Source of the DNA: Saprospiraceae bacterium
GTDB taxonomy: Bacteria; Bacteroidota; Bacteroidia; Chitinophagales; Saprospiraceae
Assembly: GCA_016715245.1 (NCBI GenBank)
Contig: JADKAS010000006.1
Span: 124,001-188,000, forward strand
Direction of reading: 5' to 3'
Length of the DNA stretch: 64,000 nucleotides
Below, in pieces: positions 44,414 to 53,320 of this stretch. Every line of letters starts with the position of its first letter. Position 1 is the first letter of the stretch. The position numbers and the translations under genes are program-made. The notes under the pieces were generated by a model. That model did no database searches. It had not been told where the DNA came from and saw only the letters and a list, made by a program, of their open reading frames with translations.

Positions 44414-44980
44414 GTGACAAATAAAATCTGGATCATTTTTTTGCTGTTTCTGATCAGCTTTACTAGGAGCAATCCTTTGTGCGATCATACTACTAAAAAT
44501 GTTTTGTTTCAACCAGACCATATTGTTCACTCCCATTATTTTGAGAATGTTGAAAATGGGTATATACCGACGTTGACTCTTCATAATCAACAATTAAAAA
44601 TAAAAGACACTATAAACTGGAAAATCCTGAACCAACTTGAATACAAGGAACAGGAACATGATGCTTATGGTACCGTAATGATGCCTGTTTTTTCAAAAGA
44701 GGTAAAAGCTTTTGATAAAAAAAGAGTAGTAATAAAAGGCTACATACTTCCGGTCGACCGAAAAACATATGCCTTGAGTAAAAACGTGTATGCCGCGTGT
44801 TTTTTTTGCGGGAAAGCAGGACCTGAAACCGTAATGGGGCTTACTTTTAAAGAATCTCCGGGAAGAATAAAAATGGATACTTACGCTACCATAAGTGGTA
44901 TCTTAAAAATCAACGGAACAGATGTGGAAGATTGGATGTATAGTCTCACCGACGTGGAAATCATCCACATGAAAGAATAA
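44414..44980 (+). CDS. Small secreted protein with ACFFCG motif (DUF3299-like)
   Basis: 188 aa: signal peptide (MTNKIWIIFLLFLISFTRS), then VVIKGYILPVDRKTYALSK and AACFFCGKAGPETVMGL, and an OB-fold-like C-terminal YATISGILKINGTD. The pattern resembles the DUF3299 group of exported proteins, which I know only by pattern. The start is GTG at 44414. It lies between a secreted protease and a converging TonB-dependent receptor; a metal-related role is possible because of the CxxC, but unproven. Confidence 0.68.
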   Translation: MTNKIWIIFLLFLISFTRSNPLCDHTTKNVLFQPDHIVHSHYFENVENGYIPTLTLHNQQLKIKDTINWKILNQLEYKEQEHDAYGTVMMPVFSKEVKAFDKKRVVIKGYILPVDRKTYALSKNVYAACFFCGKAGPETVMGLTFKESPGRIKMDTYATISGILKINGTDVEDWMYSLTDVEIIHMKE

Positions 44981-44999
44981 AAAACAATTTTTTCAAAAA

Positions 45000-47285
45000 C
45001 TATAAAATCAATTCCATCCGTACTCCAATATTCCTTGGAGACTCTACCAAAGCTGGTCGCAGTGAATATTCGTTGTTCAATATATTATTAGCAAGTACTG
45101 TCACCTGAAATTTTTTGGCAAAGAGATACGAAAGTCTTGCATCAAGAATAAAGTTGCCGTTATTATACACGGAACGATAGCTTCCGATTCCAAAAATATC
45201 AACATCTACCGGTGGTACTTTTTCAAAGGCCCGGTCAATATTAATCACATGACTGGCGCGCTGAAAAGATACACCCAGAGCAAAATCTTTGTATTTTGTT
45301 TCTACATCAGTTTTAAACTGATGTTTAGACCTGTATTTCAAAACGTTTTGGTCTGTTGAAACACTGTTTCTGATATCTTCTCTGGTATCAAAGTCGATAT
45401 AAATTGGATTGATATATGTATATCCTGTGATAGTATTAATCTCCACTTTGCCGATTTTAGCCTGGCCCATAAAACTTAATTCCATTCCGGAAATTCTTAT
45501 ATCTCCGATATTCATAGGTTGAAATCCAAGCGTAGGAGGAGGTACAAAAGTAAACTCTATCATGTTTTGGTATTCAGATCTAAAAAAGGCCAGATCAATA
45601 TATCCTTTAAAAAATCCGGGAACTGCCTGCTTGATCGCAGCCTCAAAAGACCAACCGGTTTCCGGTTGCAACCTTGGGTTGGAAAATATTGAAAATTCAC
45701 CGAAACTGGTCGTAACAAACCTTTCTGTCAATGTCGGAAATCTATACCCCTGCCCCCAGGAAGTTCTTAAAAAAGTATAATCAGTCAGAGCATAATTAAG
45801 CCCAAAACGACTTATCCAACGGTCATCTGAAGCCTTACCGCCAGGAATAACCGTACCCATAAATTCAGACGGGCTCCTTTGTTCTACATATTCATACCGC
45901 AAGCCACCAGAAAAAGACAATTTATTGAAAAACTTTTTTTCTACCTGTACATAACCCGCCATGGACGTGCCTGTAAATGTAGTATCACCTAAAATCTGAG
46001 AATCCGTTGAATTGTGCATACCCACTGCGCCGGCGGTAGTAACAATATCCCATTTTTTGTAGTGATTCTGAAATTGGTATTCACCGTAATGATTTATAGA
46101 TTTGTTGGACTGGTTGGTATCATTTCTGTTATTTATCGTATTCACTCTCCAAACCCACCGGTGTTTGTTGTTGTATTTATCAAAAAAAGTTATGGCAGGA
46201 TCGAAGTACCACCTATTGGAATTTCTGTTTGTGATGGTAGTTGGTAAAGCCTGGAATGCACCTGAACCACTGTTTTTCCAAAGGAAGTAAGCTGATCCTT
46301 CACTGGCATTTCCGTTTACAGCTAGTTCAAACAGCAGTTTGTCACTCCATCTGTAACGAACACTTGTAAAAACCCGTCCTCTGATTTCATTAGTATGTTC
46401 AAGGTGACTCTCAAGCTTGTTGAAAAAGCCACTACCTATAAAATCCCATTTTTTAAATTTTCGTTTATGTAAAAAGCTTGCAGTCACCTGATATCGGGAA
46501 TTGGGTTCCCACCATTTTTTATCCTTGTCTTTAGGAGCAAGGATATGCGTATAGGAAGTCATGATTCGGGTTTCCGGAGTAGAGGTAGCATATGCCGTTC
46601 TAAAATTAACTATACCATTTAATGCTGCAGATCCGTATAAAGTTGATGCCGCTCCTTTGACAACCTCAATTTGCGCCAGACTTTCAATAGGGATATCATT
46701 CCAGTTTGGAAAACCCGCATCAACCTGTAAAGCAGGAATATCATTTACCAACAACATCACCCTGCTGCCTGCTCCGTATGAATATCCTGAACCACCGCGA
46801 ATATTGGCTTGTCCATCGAGAATCTGAACACCAGGCACTTTATTCAAAATATCACTTGATTTGGCGACATTGGTGGAACGGAGTAACTGTGGCTGGATGA
46901 TATCAAGTGAAATAGTGGATTCGGCCAGATTTCTTTCAAATTTAGAACCGGTAACCGTAACAAGGTCCAATATGGTTTTGGTTGGTTTCAGAAATATGCT
47001 TACATTATTTCCTGTCAGTTTTGAAAATTTATTTCGAAAATCGTCATAACCAAGATAAGTAACTACAATGGTAACAGGAAATGAATCAAAAGATATATTA
47101 TACTCTCCATTTTCGTTGGTCAATCCAATATTATCATTTACTTCAACGATAGCTCCTACTAAAGGTTCCAAAGAACTTTCATCCTGCACACGAATCGATA
47201 GTGTTTTTTGCTGAGCATTAACCAATGATCCAAATGCACCAAGGATAAAAATAAAAATATAACTACATTTAATTCCGTTAAACAT
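45000..47285 (-). CDS. TonB-dependent outer-membrane receptor
   Basis: 761 aa. Signal peptide (IFIFILGAFGSLVNAQ), a carboxypeptidase-regulatory-like domain (about 22-105, LVGAIVEVNDNIGLTNENGEY), a plug (about 115-225, DILNKVPGVQILDGQANIRG, VKGAASTLYGSAALNGIVN) and a 22-strand-type barrel to the C-terminal VRMELIL. It is a TonB-driven importer of an unidentified ligand; not a SusC (no adjacent SusD). The ATG at 47285 is supported by TAATTTTG at 47301-47308. Single gene; converges with the CxxC protein. Confidence 0.93.
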   Translation of the reverse strand: MFNGIKCSYIFIFILGAFGSLVNAQQKTLSIRVQDESSLEPLVGAIVEVNDNIGLTNENGEYNISFDSFPVTIVVTYLGYDDFRNKFSKLTGNNVSIFLKPTKTILDLVTVTGSKFERNLAESTISLDIIQPQLLRSTNVAKSSDILNKVPGVQILDGQANIRGGSGYSYGAGSRVMLLVNDIPALQVDAGFPNWNDIPIESLAQIEVVKGAASTLYGSAALNGIVNFRTAYATSTPETRIMTSYTHILAPKDKDKKWWEPNSRYQVTASFLHKRKFKKWDFIGSGFFNKLESHLEHTNEIRGRVFTSVRYRWSDKLLFELAVNGNASEGSAYFLWKNSGSGAFQALPTTITNRNSNRWYFDPAITFFDKYNNKHRWVWRVNTINNRNDTNQSNKSINHYGEYQFQNHYKKWDIVTTAGAVGMHNSTDSQILGDTTFTGTSMAGYVQVEKKFFNKLSFSGGLRYEYVEQRSPSEFMGTVIPGGKASDDRWISRFGLNYALTDYTFLRTSWGQGYRFPTLTERFVTTSFGEFSIFSNPRLQPETGWSFEAAIKQAVPGFFKGYIDLAFFRSEYQNMIEFTFVPPPTLGFQPMNIGDIRISGMELSFMGQAKIGKVEINTITGYTYINPIYIDFDTREDIRNSVSTDQNVLKYRSKHQFKTDVETKYKDFALGVSFQRASHVINIDRAFEKVPPVDVDIFGIGSYRSVYNNGNFILDARLSYLFAKKFQVTVLANNILNNEYSLRPALVESPRNIGVRMELIL

Positions 47286-47300
47286 GTTGATTAATTTTAT

Positions 47301-47308
47301 CAAAATTA
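47301..47308 (-). promoter_or_regulatory. Putative -7 element TAATTTTG for the TonB receptor
   Basis: Minus-strand TAATTTTG, 15 bases before the ATG at 47285; it makes the in-frame TTG at 47303 an unlikely start. Confidence 0.45.
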
Positions 47309-47376
47309 CACATTTGCTGGAAAAGGAAGTATAGATTACTCACAAATTTTTATACGCAAGCAATAATATTTATAAT

Positions 47377-48110
47377 TTAAATGGTTTGGTTTCGGATATT
47401 TTCTATAGTTTCTTCTATGGAAAGGGCATTTTCCACCGAATAATCCGCAATTGACTCTCTTCTTAGTGAGCCAAGATAGGCACCACAACCAAGAAATTGA
47501 CCTATGTCGTGGGCTAGTGAACGAACATATGTTCCCTTACTGCAATGCACTTTAAAATAAATCTGATGATCCGACACCATACTTAGTTTGAGGTCAAAAA
47601 TCTGTAAACTTCGCGGTGTCATCTCTACTAAAAGACCCCTTCTGGCCAGGTCATATGATTTTTGACCTTTAATTTTGATCGCAGAATATATCGGAGGCAT
47701 CTGCTGAATAGAACCTGAAAATTGTTTTTCTATTTTTTTAAGCAACGTATCACTTATGGGAGGAACATCCTTAAAATCGACCGGCTCAGACTCACTGTCA
47801 TAGGTTGGTGTAACTGAACCTAATTGAATGGTTCCGGAATACATTTTTGATTCGTTTTGTAACCGGTCAATTTGTTTTGTATATGAACCTGAACAAATCA
47901 GTAGAAGACCGGATGCAAGGGGATCAAGCGTGCCCGCATGACCTACTTTACATTTTTTTACTCCGTATTTATATTTTATTGCAAACCTGATTTTATTAAC
48001 AACATCAAAGAAGTCCATTCCAATGGTTTATCGACAAGCATCAAAACCCCTTCCAAATAATTTTTGGCTTCATTCAGGTTTTGGCGACAAAGTATTTTAT
48101 CAATTTCCAT
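47377..48110 (-). pseudogene. truB: tRNA pseudouridine(55) synthase TruB, frameshifted near the N-terminus
   Basis: TruB makes pseudouridine 55 in the T-loop of tRNAs. The main frame (from 48018) has the catalytic Asp in KVGHAGTLDPLASGLLL, plus SGSIQQMPPIYSAIKIKGQ and GTYVRSLAHDIG, but lacks the usual first ~30 residues. These lie just upstream in another frame from ATG 48110 (EGVLMLVDKPLEWTS). One extra T in the short run at 48007-48009 joins them as PLEWTSFDVVNKI, giving 244 aa. A 213-aa product from an internal ATG at 48018 would lack the first strand. It overlaps the extended end of uppP by 11 bp. Confidence 0.88.
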
Positions 48111-48204
48111 TCAATAAAGCAAGAGCAAGTCCGATTCCTCCTATAGCAAAACAGTAATCCGCAAAATAGGTAAGTTTGCTGCTTTTTACAATCTGAATCA
48201 TCCA

Positions 48205-48906
48205 TCAACAGGCAAAATATCCTGTGATAAATGCTGCCAATCCACCTAATAACAATGGAAGTGACTGGGAAGATTCAAAAGTAATTTTATTATCCAAAAC
48301 GTCTTTGGACATCTTTCCGAATATAAGCGGTACAACCATTAAAAACGAAAATCTGGCTGCCTTTTCTTTATTTATACCCAAATACAAAGCTGTTGATATG
48401 GTAGCTCCGGAACGGCTTATTCCCGGCAGAATAGCTATCGCCTGACTAATACCGATGATAAAAGCAAGAAATTTGCCAATTTCCCCATCCTGTTTTTTTG
48501 CTGTGTAGGTAAAAAGTAATAAAAAACCGGTAATGAGAAGCATAGAACAAACCAGAATTATATTCTGATTAAAAAAACCTTCAATTTCTTTTTCAAAAAA
48601 AAGGCCTACCAAAGTGGCGGGAACCATGGAAATCAGAATTAATAAAACAAAATTGCTGTTCTCTCCTTTTCCTTTTTCTTTATAAAACCCCTGAATTATC
48701 TGAATTATGTCTTTTCGGAAAACAACCAGGGTGGCCATTGCCGTAGCAAAATGAAGTACTACCGTCATAAGAAGACTTTCTTGTGGAAGTGATTCATCTC
48801 CAAGTAAAAATTTCCCAAATTCGAGATGTCCGCTGCTGCTCACTGGTAAAAACTCGGTAAGTCCCTGCACAATTCCAAGGATAATGGCTTCAATAATTGC
48901 CTCCAT
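48205..48906 (-). CDS. uppP: Undecaprenyl-diphosphatase UppP, ends early at an in-frame TGA
   Basis: A multi-span BacA-type phosphatase that recycles undecaprenyl pyrophosphate for cell-wall and LPS synthesis. Both active-site motifs are present: FLPVSSSGHLEFGK near the N-terminus and GISRSGATISTALYLG in the centre. The frame stops at TGA 48205-48207 after 233 aa (ITGYFAC). The same frame continues with WMIQIVKSSKLTYFADYC up to TGA 48100-48102, exactly the C-terminal segment of the family, which would give the normal ~268 aa. So the TGA replaces a sense codon. Whether the truncated protein works is unknown. It lies 8 bp after DUF3098. Confidence 0.93.
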   Translation of the reverse strand: MEAIIEAIILGIVQGLTEFLPVSSSGHLEFGKFLLGDESLPQESLLMTVVLHFATAMATLVVFRKDIIQIIQGFYKEKGKGENSNFVLLILISMVPATLVGLFFEKEIEGFFNQNIILVCSMLLITGFLLLFTYTAKKQDGEIGKFLAFIIGISQAIAILPGISRSGATISTALYLGINKEKAARFSFLMVVPLIFGKMSKDVLDNKITFESSQSLPLLLGGLAAFITGYFAC

Positions 48907-48914
48907 TGTTTAAT

Positions 48915-49202
48915 TTATTTTTTAACAAAAATGGCCATCCCACTTATAAAAAGTCCGATAAGAATGACAATGGGAGCAAGTGTTATTCTTCTGAAAGAAT
49001 ATATAAGGCTTTCATCCCAGACATCCGGTGATGGCATTGATCCCCCTGACATCAGTAAAAATCCAAACGCTACCATACAAACACCAGAAATAAGGTATAT
49101 ATAATTTTTTTTACCAAACAGCAATTCTTTTGGTTCACTTTCCATTTTGGTACTTCTGGCTGCAGAAATCGGGTTATCAGACTTAGACTTTATTTGTGAC
49201 AT
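48915..49202 (-). CDS. DUF3098 small membrane protein
   Basis: 95 aa with two membrane helices. The block FGKKNYIYLISGVCMVAFGF followed by LMSGG and the RRITLAPIVILIGLF helix is the DUF3098 signature. It sits between ftsX and uppP, a gene order I recall from many Bacteroidota. Function unknown, but context suggests the cell envelope. TATCTTTG lies at 49220-49227. Confidence 0.9.
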   Translation of the reverse strand: MSQIKSKSDNPISAARSTKMESEPKELLFGKKNYIYLISGVCMVAFGFLLMSGGSMPSPDVWDESLIYSFRRITLAPIVILIGLFISGMAIFVKK

Positions 49203-49219
49203 TTTCCTGAATTTAGGGT

Positions 49220-49227
49220 CAAAGATA
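49220..49227 (-). promoter_or_regulatory. Putative -7 element TATCTTTG for DUF3098-uppP-truB
   Basis: Minus-strand TATCTTTG, 17 bases before the DUF3098 start; it suggests these three genes can be transcribed separately from ftsX. Confidence 0.5.
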
Positions 49228-49247
49228 TTAAAATTTTGTGATATACA

Positions 49248-50090
49248 TTAAGTGAGGTTGTTTTTCAAAAACTGCCGAAGAATAACTCTGGAAGCACTTA
49301 ACGTAATCAACAGAGAAAGTAAAAAACATATTACAACCGTAATGATTAAATAAGTAACATTTAATAACTCAAGCAACAGAGGGTTATACAATAAAGCGTA
49401 CATATAAATCCCCCCCAAAACGAGTAAAACAAATGAAGTCGCTATAAAACTCATTTTAAATCCCCATACATAATAGGGTTTTTTAATAAAACTTCCTTTG
49501 GCCCCTACAATTTGCATGGTTTTGATTTTTTTCTCATCCGCCAGCAAAGTCAACCTCAAGGTATTATAAATAATGGCGATGGATAAAAGTACAAAAATAC
49601 CAGCCAGACCCAATAATACGAAAGAAAAATTTTTAATGTTTTTCTGTACCATTTCAATTCCTTCGTTTTCATAGTAAAATCCTATAATGCCTTTTTCCAA
49701 TTCAAGCATTTCCTTGATTTTAACTATTCGTTTTTCATTATAGTATTCAGCTTTGATGTTAAACTTAATGATATTTTTGAAAGGATTTTCAATGACATCC
49801 GTAAGCTTGCCAAATTCCCCTGCCATGAATTCCAATGCCTTTTCTTTTTTGATAAACTCTATGCTTTGTGGCAATACTCCTTCTGTTGTTTTGATGATAT
49901 CTATCAAACGTTGTATTTCAGATTCCGGCAATACATCCTGAACTTCTGCAAGCAGGTTTATATTTTGTTTTAAGATGTTGGTTATGTTACCTGTATGCAT
50001 AAAAAGTGTCAAAAACAATCCTACCAGAATCAATACGATCGTGATGGAAATTGTTGCATAAAAAGTAGTAGGCCTGTTTACTTTTGACAT
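49248..50090 (-). CDS. ftsX: Cell division protein FtsX (permease-like)
   Basis: 280 aa with one N-terminal helix (TISITIVLILVGLFLTLF), a periplasmic domain of about 120 residues, and three C-terminal helices, the FtsX topology. The segment LRLTLLADEKKIKTMQIVGA is the conserved cytoplasmic loop. FtsX pairs with the ATPase FtsE to activate peptidoglycan hydrolases at the septum; ftsE is not adjacent here. The ATG at 50090 is supported by TACCTTTG at 50109-50116; the frame is open to 50129. Confidence 0.92.
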   Translation of the reverse strand: MSKVNRPTTFYATISITIVLILVGLFLTLFMHTGNITNILKQNINLLAEVQDVLPESEIQRLIDIIKTTEGVLPQSIEFIKKEKALEFMAGEFGKLTDVIENPFKNIIKFNIKAEYYNEKRIVKIKEMLELEKGIIGFYYENEGIEMVQKNIKNFSFVLLGLAGIFVLLSIAIIYNTLRLTLLADEKKIKTMQIVGAKGSFIKKPYYVWGFKMSFIATSFVLLVLGGIYMYALLYNPLLLELLNVTYLIITVVICFLLSLLITLSASRVILRQFLKNNLT

Positions 50091-50108
50091 GGTTCTGTTT
50101 GCAGAAAA

Positions 50109-50116
50109 CAAAGGTA
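50109..50116 (-). promoter_or_regulatory. Putative -7 element TACCTTTG for ftsX
   Basis: Minus-strand TACCTTTG, 18 bases before the ATG at 50090. Confidence 0.5.
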
Positions 50117-50211
50117 AAAAAATTACCAATGATGACGATAAATATATATAATTTTTTTTAATACAAAAGTCTGCTTTACAGAAAGCTGAAAAAACTAAAG
50201 TAGATTAATGG

Positions 50212-50769
50212 TCAAAGTCTGTATAGTTTGACCTTATATTCCGCATTTACGTCCCCCGCTTTTATTTTATTGAGTTTGCCCTGAATCAGCTTCTTCTTTA
50301 GTGGTTTTAGTTTTTCGATAAATAACTTACCTTCAAGGTGATCGTATTCGTGCTGAATTACCCTGGCATTAAATCCGTCAAATTCTTCGGTGTGTTCAAC
50401 AAAATCAGTATCCAGATACCTGAGCATAACTTTTGCTTTTCTTTCCACATCACCCGAAATTGCAGGTATACTCAGGCAACCTTCTTCAAACACCCATTCA
50501 TCACCGGATTCATTAAGAATAACAGGATTGATAAATACCCTCTTAATACCTTTATCTTCTTCTTCTTTTTTCATAGCCTGAATGGTATCAACAACAAACA
50601 GTCTGATGGACAAACCAATCTGAGGAGCAGCAAGACCAACACCTTTTGCATTGTACATTGTGTCATACATGTTATCCATCAAAATGGCGATCTCCGGGTA
50701 CTCTTCCGTAATAGGCACTGCTACCTTTTTAAGTACAGGGTGGCCGTATAAGTAAATAGGTAAAATCAT
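50212..50769 (-). CDS. def: Peptide deformylase
   Basis: A 185-aa metalloenzyme that removes the N-formyl group from nascent proteins. All three motifs are present: GVGLAAPQ (43-50), EGCLS with metal ligand Cys98, and HEYDH (140-144). Length is normal. It starts 2 bp after the ruvX stop and ends the coaD-pruA-ruvX-def unit. The ~120-bp gap to ftsX contains the ftsX promoter but no convincing terminator. Confidence 0.97.
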   Translation of the reverse strand: MILPIYLYGHPVLKKVAVPITEEYPEIAILMDNMYDTMYNAKGVGLAAPQIGLSIRLFVVDTIQAMKKEEEDKGIKRVFINPVILNESGDEWVFEEGCLSIPAISGDVERKAKVMLRYLDTDFVEHTEEFDGFNARVIQHEYDHLEGKLFIEKLKPLKKKLIQGKLNKIKAGDVNAEYKVKLYRL

Positions 50770-50771
50770 AA

Positions 50772-51182
50772 TTAAATGTGTTTTAAATATCTCTGCAAAA
50801 TAATAACCGCACTGATCTTGTCAACCATTGATTTATCCTGTCTCTTTTTGCGGTTCATACCTGATTCCAACATGATTTGTTTTGCTTGCGTTGAAGTAAA
50901 CGATTCGTTTTGAAAATCAGTTTCCAAATGTGGCCACTTTTTTTTACATAATTTTTCAAGATGAAGAATATCCTTAACAAGGTAGGTGTCCACTCCATCT
51001 TTATGCACCGGATGGCCGAAAACAATTTTTTCTACTTTTTCTTCAGAAATATATTTTTCAAGAAAAGAAAACAAACTAGCTGTAGCTACTGTAGTCAAAG
51101 CAGTAACAATTATCTGAAGCGGATCAGTCACAGCCAAACCACATCTTTTCAATCCGTAATCAATACATAAAATTCTTGGCAA
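50772..51182 (-). CDS. ruvX: Holliday-junction-resolvase-like protein RuvX/YqgF
   Basis: 136-aa RNase H-fold protein: RILCIDYGLKRCGLAVTD at the start (first catalytic Asp), VFGHPVHKDGVD in the middle, FQNESFTSTQAK (Glu) and the closing KSMVDKISAVIILQRYL (Asp). YqgF is implicated in 16S rRNA 5' processing; a Holliday junction role was proposed from structure. Between pruA (4 bp) and def (2 bp). Confidence 0.93.
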   Translation of the reverse strand: MPRILCIDYGLKRCGLAVTDPLQIIVTALTTVATASLFSFLEKYISEEKVEKIVFGHPVHKDGVDTYLVKDILHLEKLCKKKWPHLETDFQNESFTSTQAKQIMLESGMNRKKRQDKSMVDKISAVIILQRYLKHI

Positions 51183-51186
51183 TGTC

Positions 51187-52818
51187 TTATTCTTCAGCTA
51201 AAAAAGGGTATGTATAATCCGCAGGCGGAACAAAATTTTCCTTAATCGTTCTGGGCGAAACCCAACGAAGTAAATTTAGGTGACTACCTGCTTTATCATT
51301 TGTACCTGAGGCTCTTCCTCCCCCAAAAGGCTGCTGCCCAACCACTGCGCCTGTAGGTTTGTCATTTATATAATAATTACCGGCCGAATGTCTCAATTTT
51401 TCAAAGGCTTCGGCGAGTGCATATCTGTTTTGACTGAAAACAGCACCTGTCAGTGCATAAGGAGAAGATTTATCAACCAAATCCAGCGTTTCAGCCCATT
51501 TTTCATCATCATATACATATATGGTAAGTACGGGACCAAATAATTCTTCGCACATGGTTACATAATGCGGATCTTTAGTTAATATGACTGTAGGCTCAAT
51601 AAAGTATCCCACTGTTTTGTCATAATGACCTCCGGCTACAATACGGACATTACTGTCATTTTTTGCATTATCTATAAATCCTGATAATTTATCAAAAGAT
51701 TTTTCATCTATGACCGCATTTATAAAATTAGTGAAATTTTCAGGAGATCCCATTTTAAAATCCGAAAGGTCAGCTTTCAGAAACCTTTCTACTTCTGGCC
51801 ACAGAGAAGCCGGTATATATGCCCTGGAAGCAGCACTGCACTTTTGTCCCTGAAATTCAAAGGCGCCTCTGGAAAGCGCCACTGCAACTTCCTTAGCCAA
51901 TGCTGAGGGGTGAGCCACTACAAAATCTTTTCCTCCGGTTTCACCAACAATCCTCGGATAACTTTTATACATTGAAATATTCTGACCGATTTTTTGCCAT
52001 AATTTTTGGAACACGCCTGTACTTCCCGTAAAATGTAAACCTGCAAATTCCTTATGATTAAAAATGACTTCTCCTGCCTGAGGACCGTCTACATATACTA
52101 AATTTATTACACCTGGTGGCAATCCGGCTGCTTCATAAATCTCCATTATAACAGCAGCTGAATAAATTTGGGTCTCTGAAGGTTTCCACACTACAGTATT
52201 TCCCATTAAAGCAGGAGCACTACACAGATTAGCAGCGATGGAAGTAAAGTTAAATGGTGTCAAAGCAAACACATATCCTTCCAGCGGTCTGTACTCAAGG
52301 CGGTTCCACAAACCGGGCATACTCTCAGGCTGTTGCTGATATATTTCAGTCATATATCTAACATTAAATCTGAAAAAATCAGCCAATTCACAGACGGCAT
52401 CAATTTCTGACTGGTAGACATTTTTAGATTGTCCCAACATGGTAGCTGCATTCATTTTAGCTCTGAAAGGACCGGCAAGAAGATCAGCAGCTTTAAGGAA
52501 TATTGCTGCCCTGTCCTGCCAACTCATATTTTCCCAGTCCTTTTTGGCTGAGAGTGCCGCATCAATTGCCATTTGAACATGACCGGAATTTCCCTGTGAA
52601 TATTGACCTAAAGGATTTTTAACATCATGGGGTGGAAATATCTCTTTTTTATGGTCTGAATAAATTTTATTCCCCCCAATGTACATAGGAATATCCAGAT
52701 ACTGGCTTTTCATTTCAGCTAATACCTTTTTTAATTCTATTTTTTCTTTCGATTTGGGTGCATAGGATAAAACAGGTTCGTTTTTAGCAACCGGAACGTT
52801 AAAAAATGCATTTGACAT
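51187..52818 (-). CDS. pruA: L-glutamate gamma-semialdehyde (1-pyrroline-5-carboxylate) dehydrogenase
   Basis: A 543-aa aldehyde dehydrogenase superfamily member, second step of proline catabolism (P5C to glutamate, NAD-linked). Catalytic Glu in GETGGKDFVVAHPSA and Cys in FQGQKCSAASRAYIP. Further supporting blocks: SWQDRAAIFLKAADLL and QPFGGGRASGTNDKAG. Length and the N-terminal arm fit the single-domain PruA type; no proline dehydrogenase gene is in the window. It follows coaD by 22 bp. Confidence 0.94.
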   Translation of the reverse strand: MSNAFFNVPVAKNEPVLSYAPKSKEKIELKKVLAEMKSQYLDIPMYIGGNKIYSDHKKEIFPPHDVKNPLGQYSQGNSGHVQMAIDAALSAKKDWENMSWQDRAAIFLKAADLLAGPFRAKMNAATMLGQSKNVYQSEIDAVCELADFFRFNVRYMTEIYQQQPESMPGLWNRLEYRPLEGYVFALTPFNFTSIAANLCSAPALMGNTVVWKPSETQIYSAAVIMEIYEAAGLPPGVINLVYVDGPQAGEVIFNHKEFAGLHFTGSTGVFQKLWQKIGQNISMYKSYPRIVGETGGKDFVVAHPSALAKEVAVALSRGAFEFQGQKCSAASRAYIPASLWPEVERFLKADLSDFKMGSPENFTNFINAVIDEKSFDKLSGFIDNAKNDSNVRIVAGGHYDKTVGYFIEPTVILTKDPHYVTMCEELFGPVLTIYVYDDEKWAETLDLVDKSSPYALTGAVFSQNRYALAEAFEKLRHSAGNYYINDKPTGAVVGQQPFGGGRASGTNDKAGSHLNLLRWVSPRTIKENFVPPADYTYPFLAEE

Positions 52819-52840
52819 AAATAACTGTATTAATTTAAAT

Positions 52841-53320
52841 TTATTGGGTTAAGGAATTATACATTTGGTGTGCAATTGCGGCAGGGATAAAAGGAGCGAC
52901 ATTGCCTTTTCCTTTAATGATTTCCCTGACTATGGTACTGCTTATATGTGAAAACTCAGGTTTAGAAATCAGAAACAAAGTTTCCAGATTGTCACCTATG
53001 ATATGATTGAGTTGTGATATGGTCTTTTCATAGTCAAAATCAGAAGCGTTTCTGAGACCACGCAATAAAAATCGTGCCCTTTTTTGTTCAGCATAATTCA
53101 CCGTCAAGCCTTCAAATGTTTCAATTTCCACTTTGTCTTTACCTTTAAAAACACTCTGAAGCCATTCTATTCTTTTTTCGAGAGGAAATAGGGATTGTTT
53201 TGAACTGTTAACACCCACGGCCACATATATTTTATCAAATAATGGCAAGGCCCTTTCAACCAAATCCACATGACCGTTTGTAATGGGATCAAATGAACCA
53301 GGAAATACCGCTATATTCAT
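52841..53320 (-). CDS. coaD: Pantetheine-phosphate adenylyltransferase
   Basis: A 159-aa nucleotidyltransferase making dephospho-CoA from 4'-phosphopantetheine and ATP. The PGSFDPITNGHVDLVERA block (T/HxGH-type) and RGLRNASDFDYE and ISSTIVREI motifs are all canonical. It is the first gene of coaD-pruA-ruvX-def, transcribed away from a long AT-rich gap; I see no clear TAnnTTTG motif close to its start. Confidence 0.97.
   Translation of the reverse strand: MNIAVFPGSFDPITNGHVDLVERALPLFDKIYVAVGVNSSKQSLFPLEKRIEWLQSVFKGKDKVEIETFEGLTVNYAEQKRARFLLRGLRNASDFDYEKTISQLNHIIGDNLETLFLISKPEFSHISSTIVREIIKGKGNVAPFIPAAIAHQMYNSLTQ

Noticed and set aside
48100..48207. Selenocysteine or recoded UGA in uppP
   Set aside because: UppP has no Cys/Sec-dependent site at this position, no selenocysteine-insertion hairpin was recognised, and TGA is an ordinary stop in this window.
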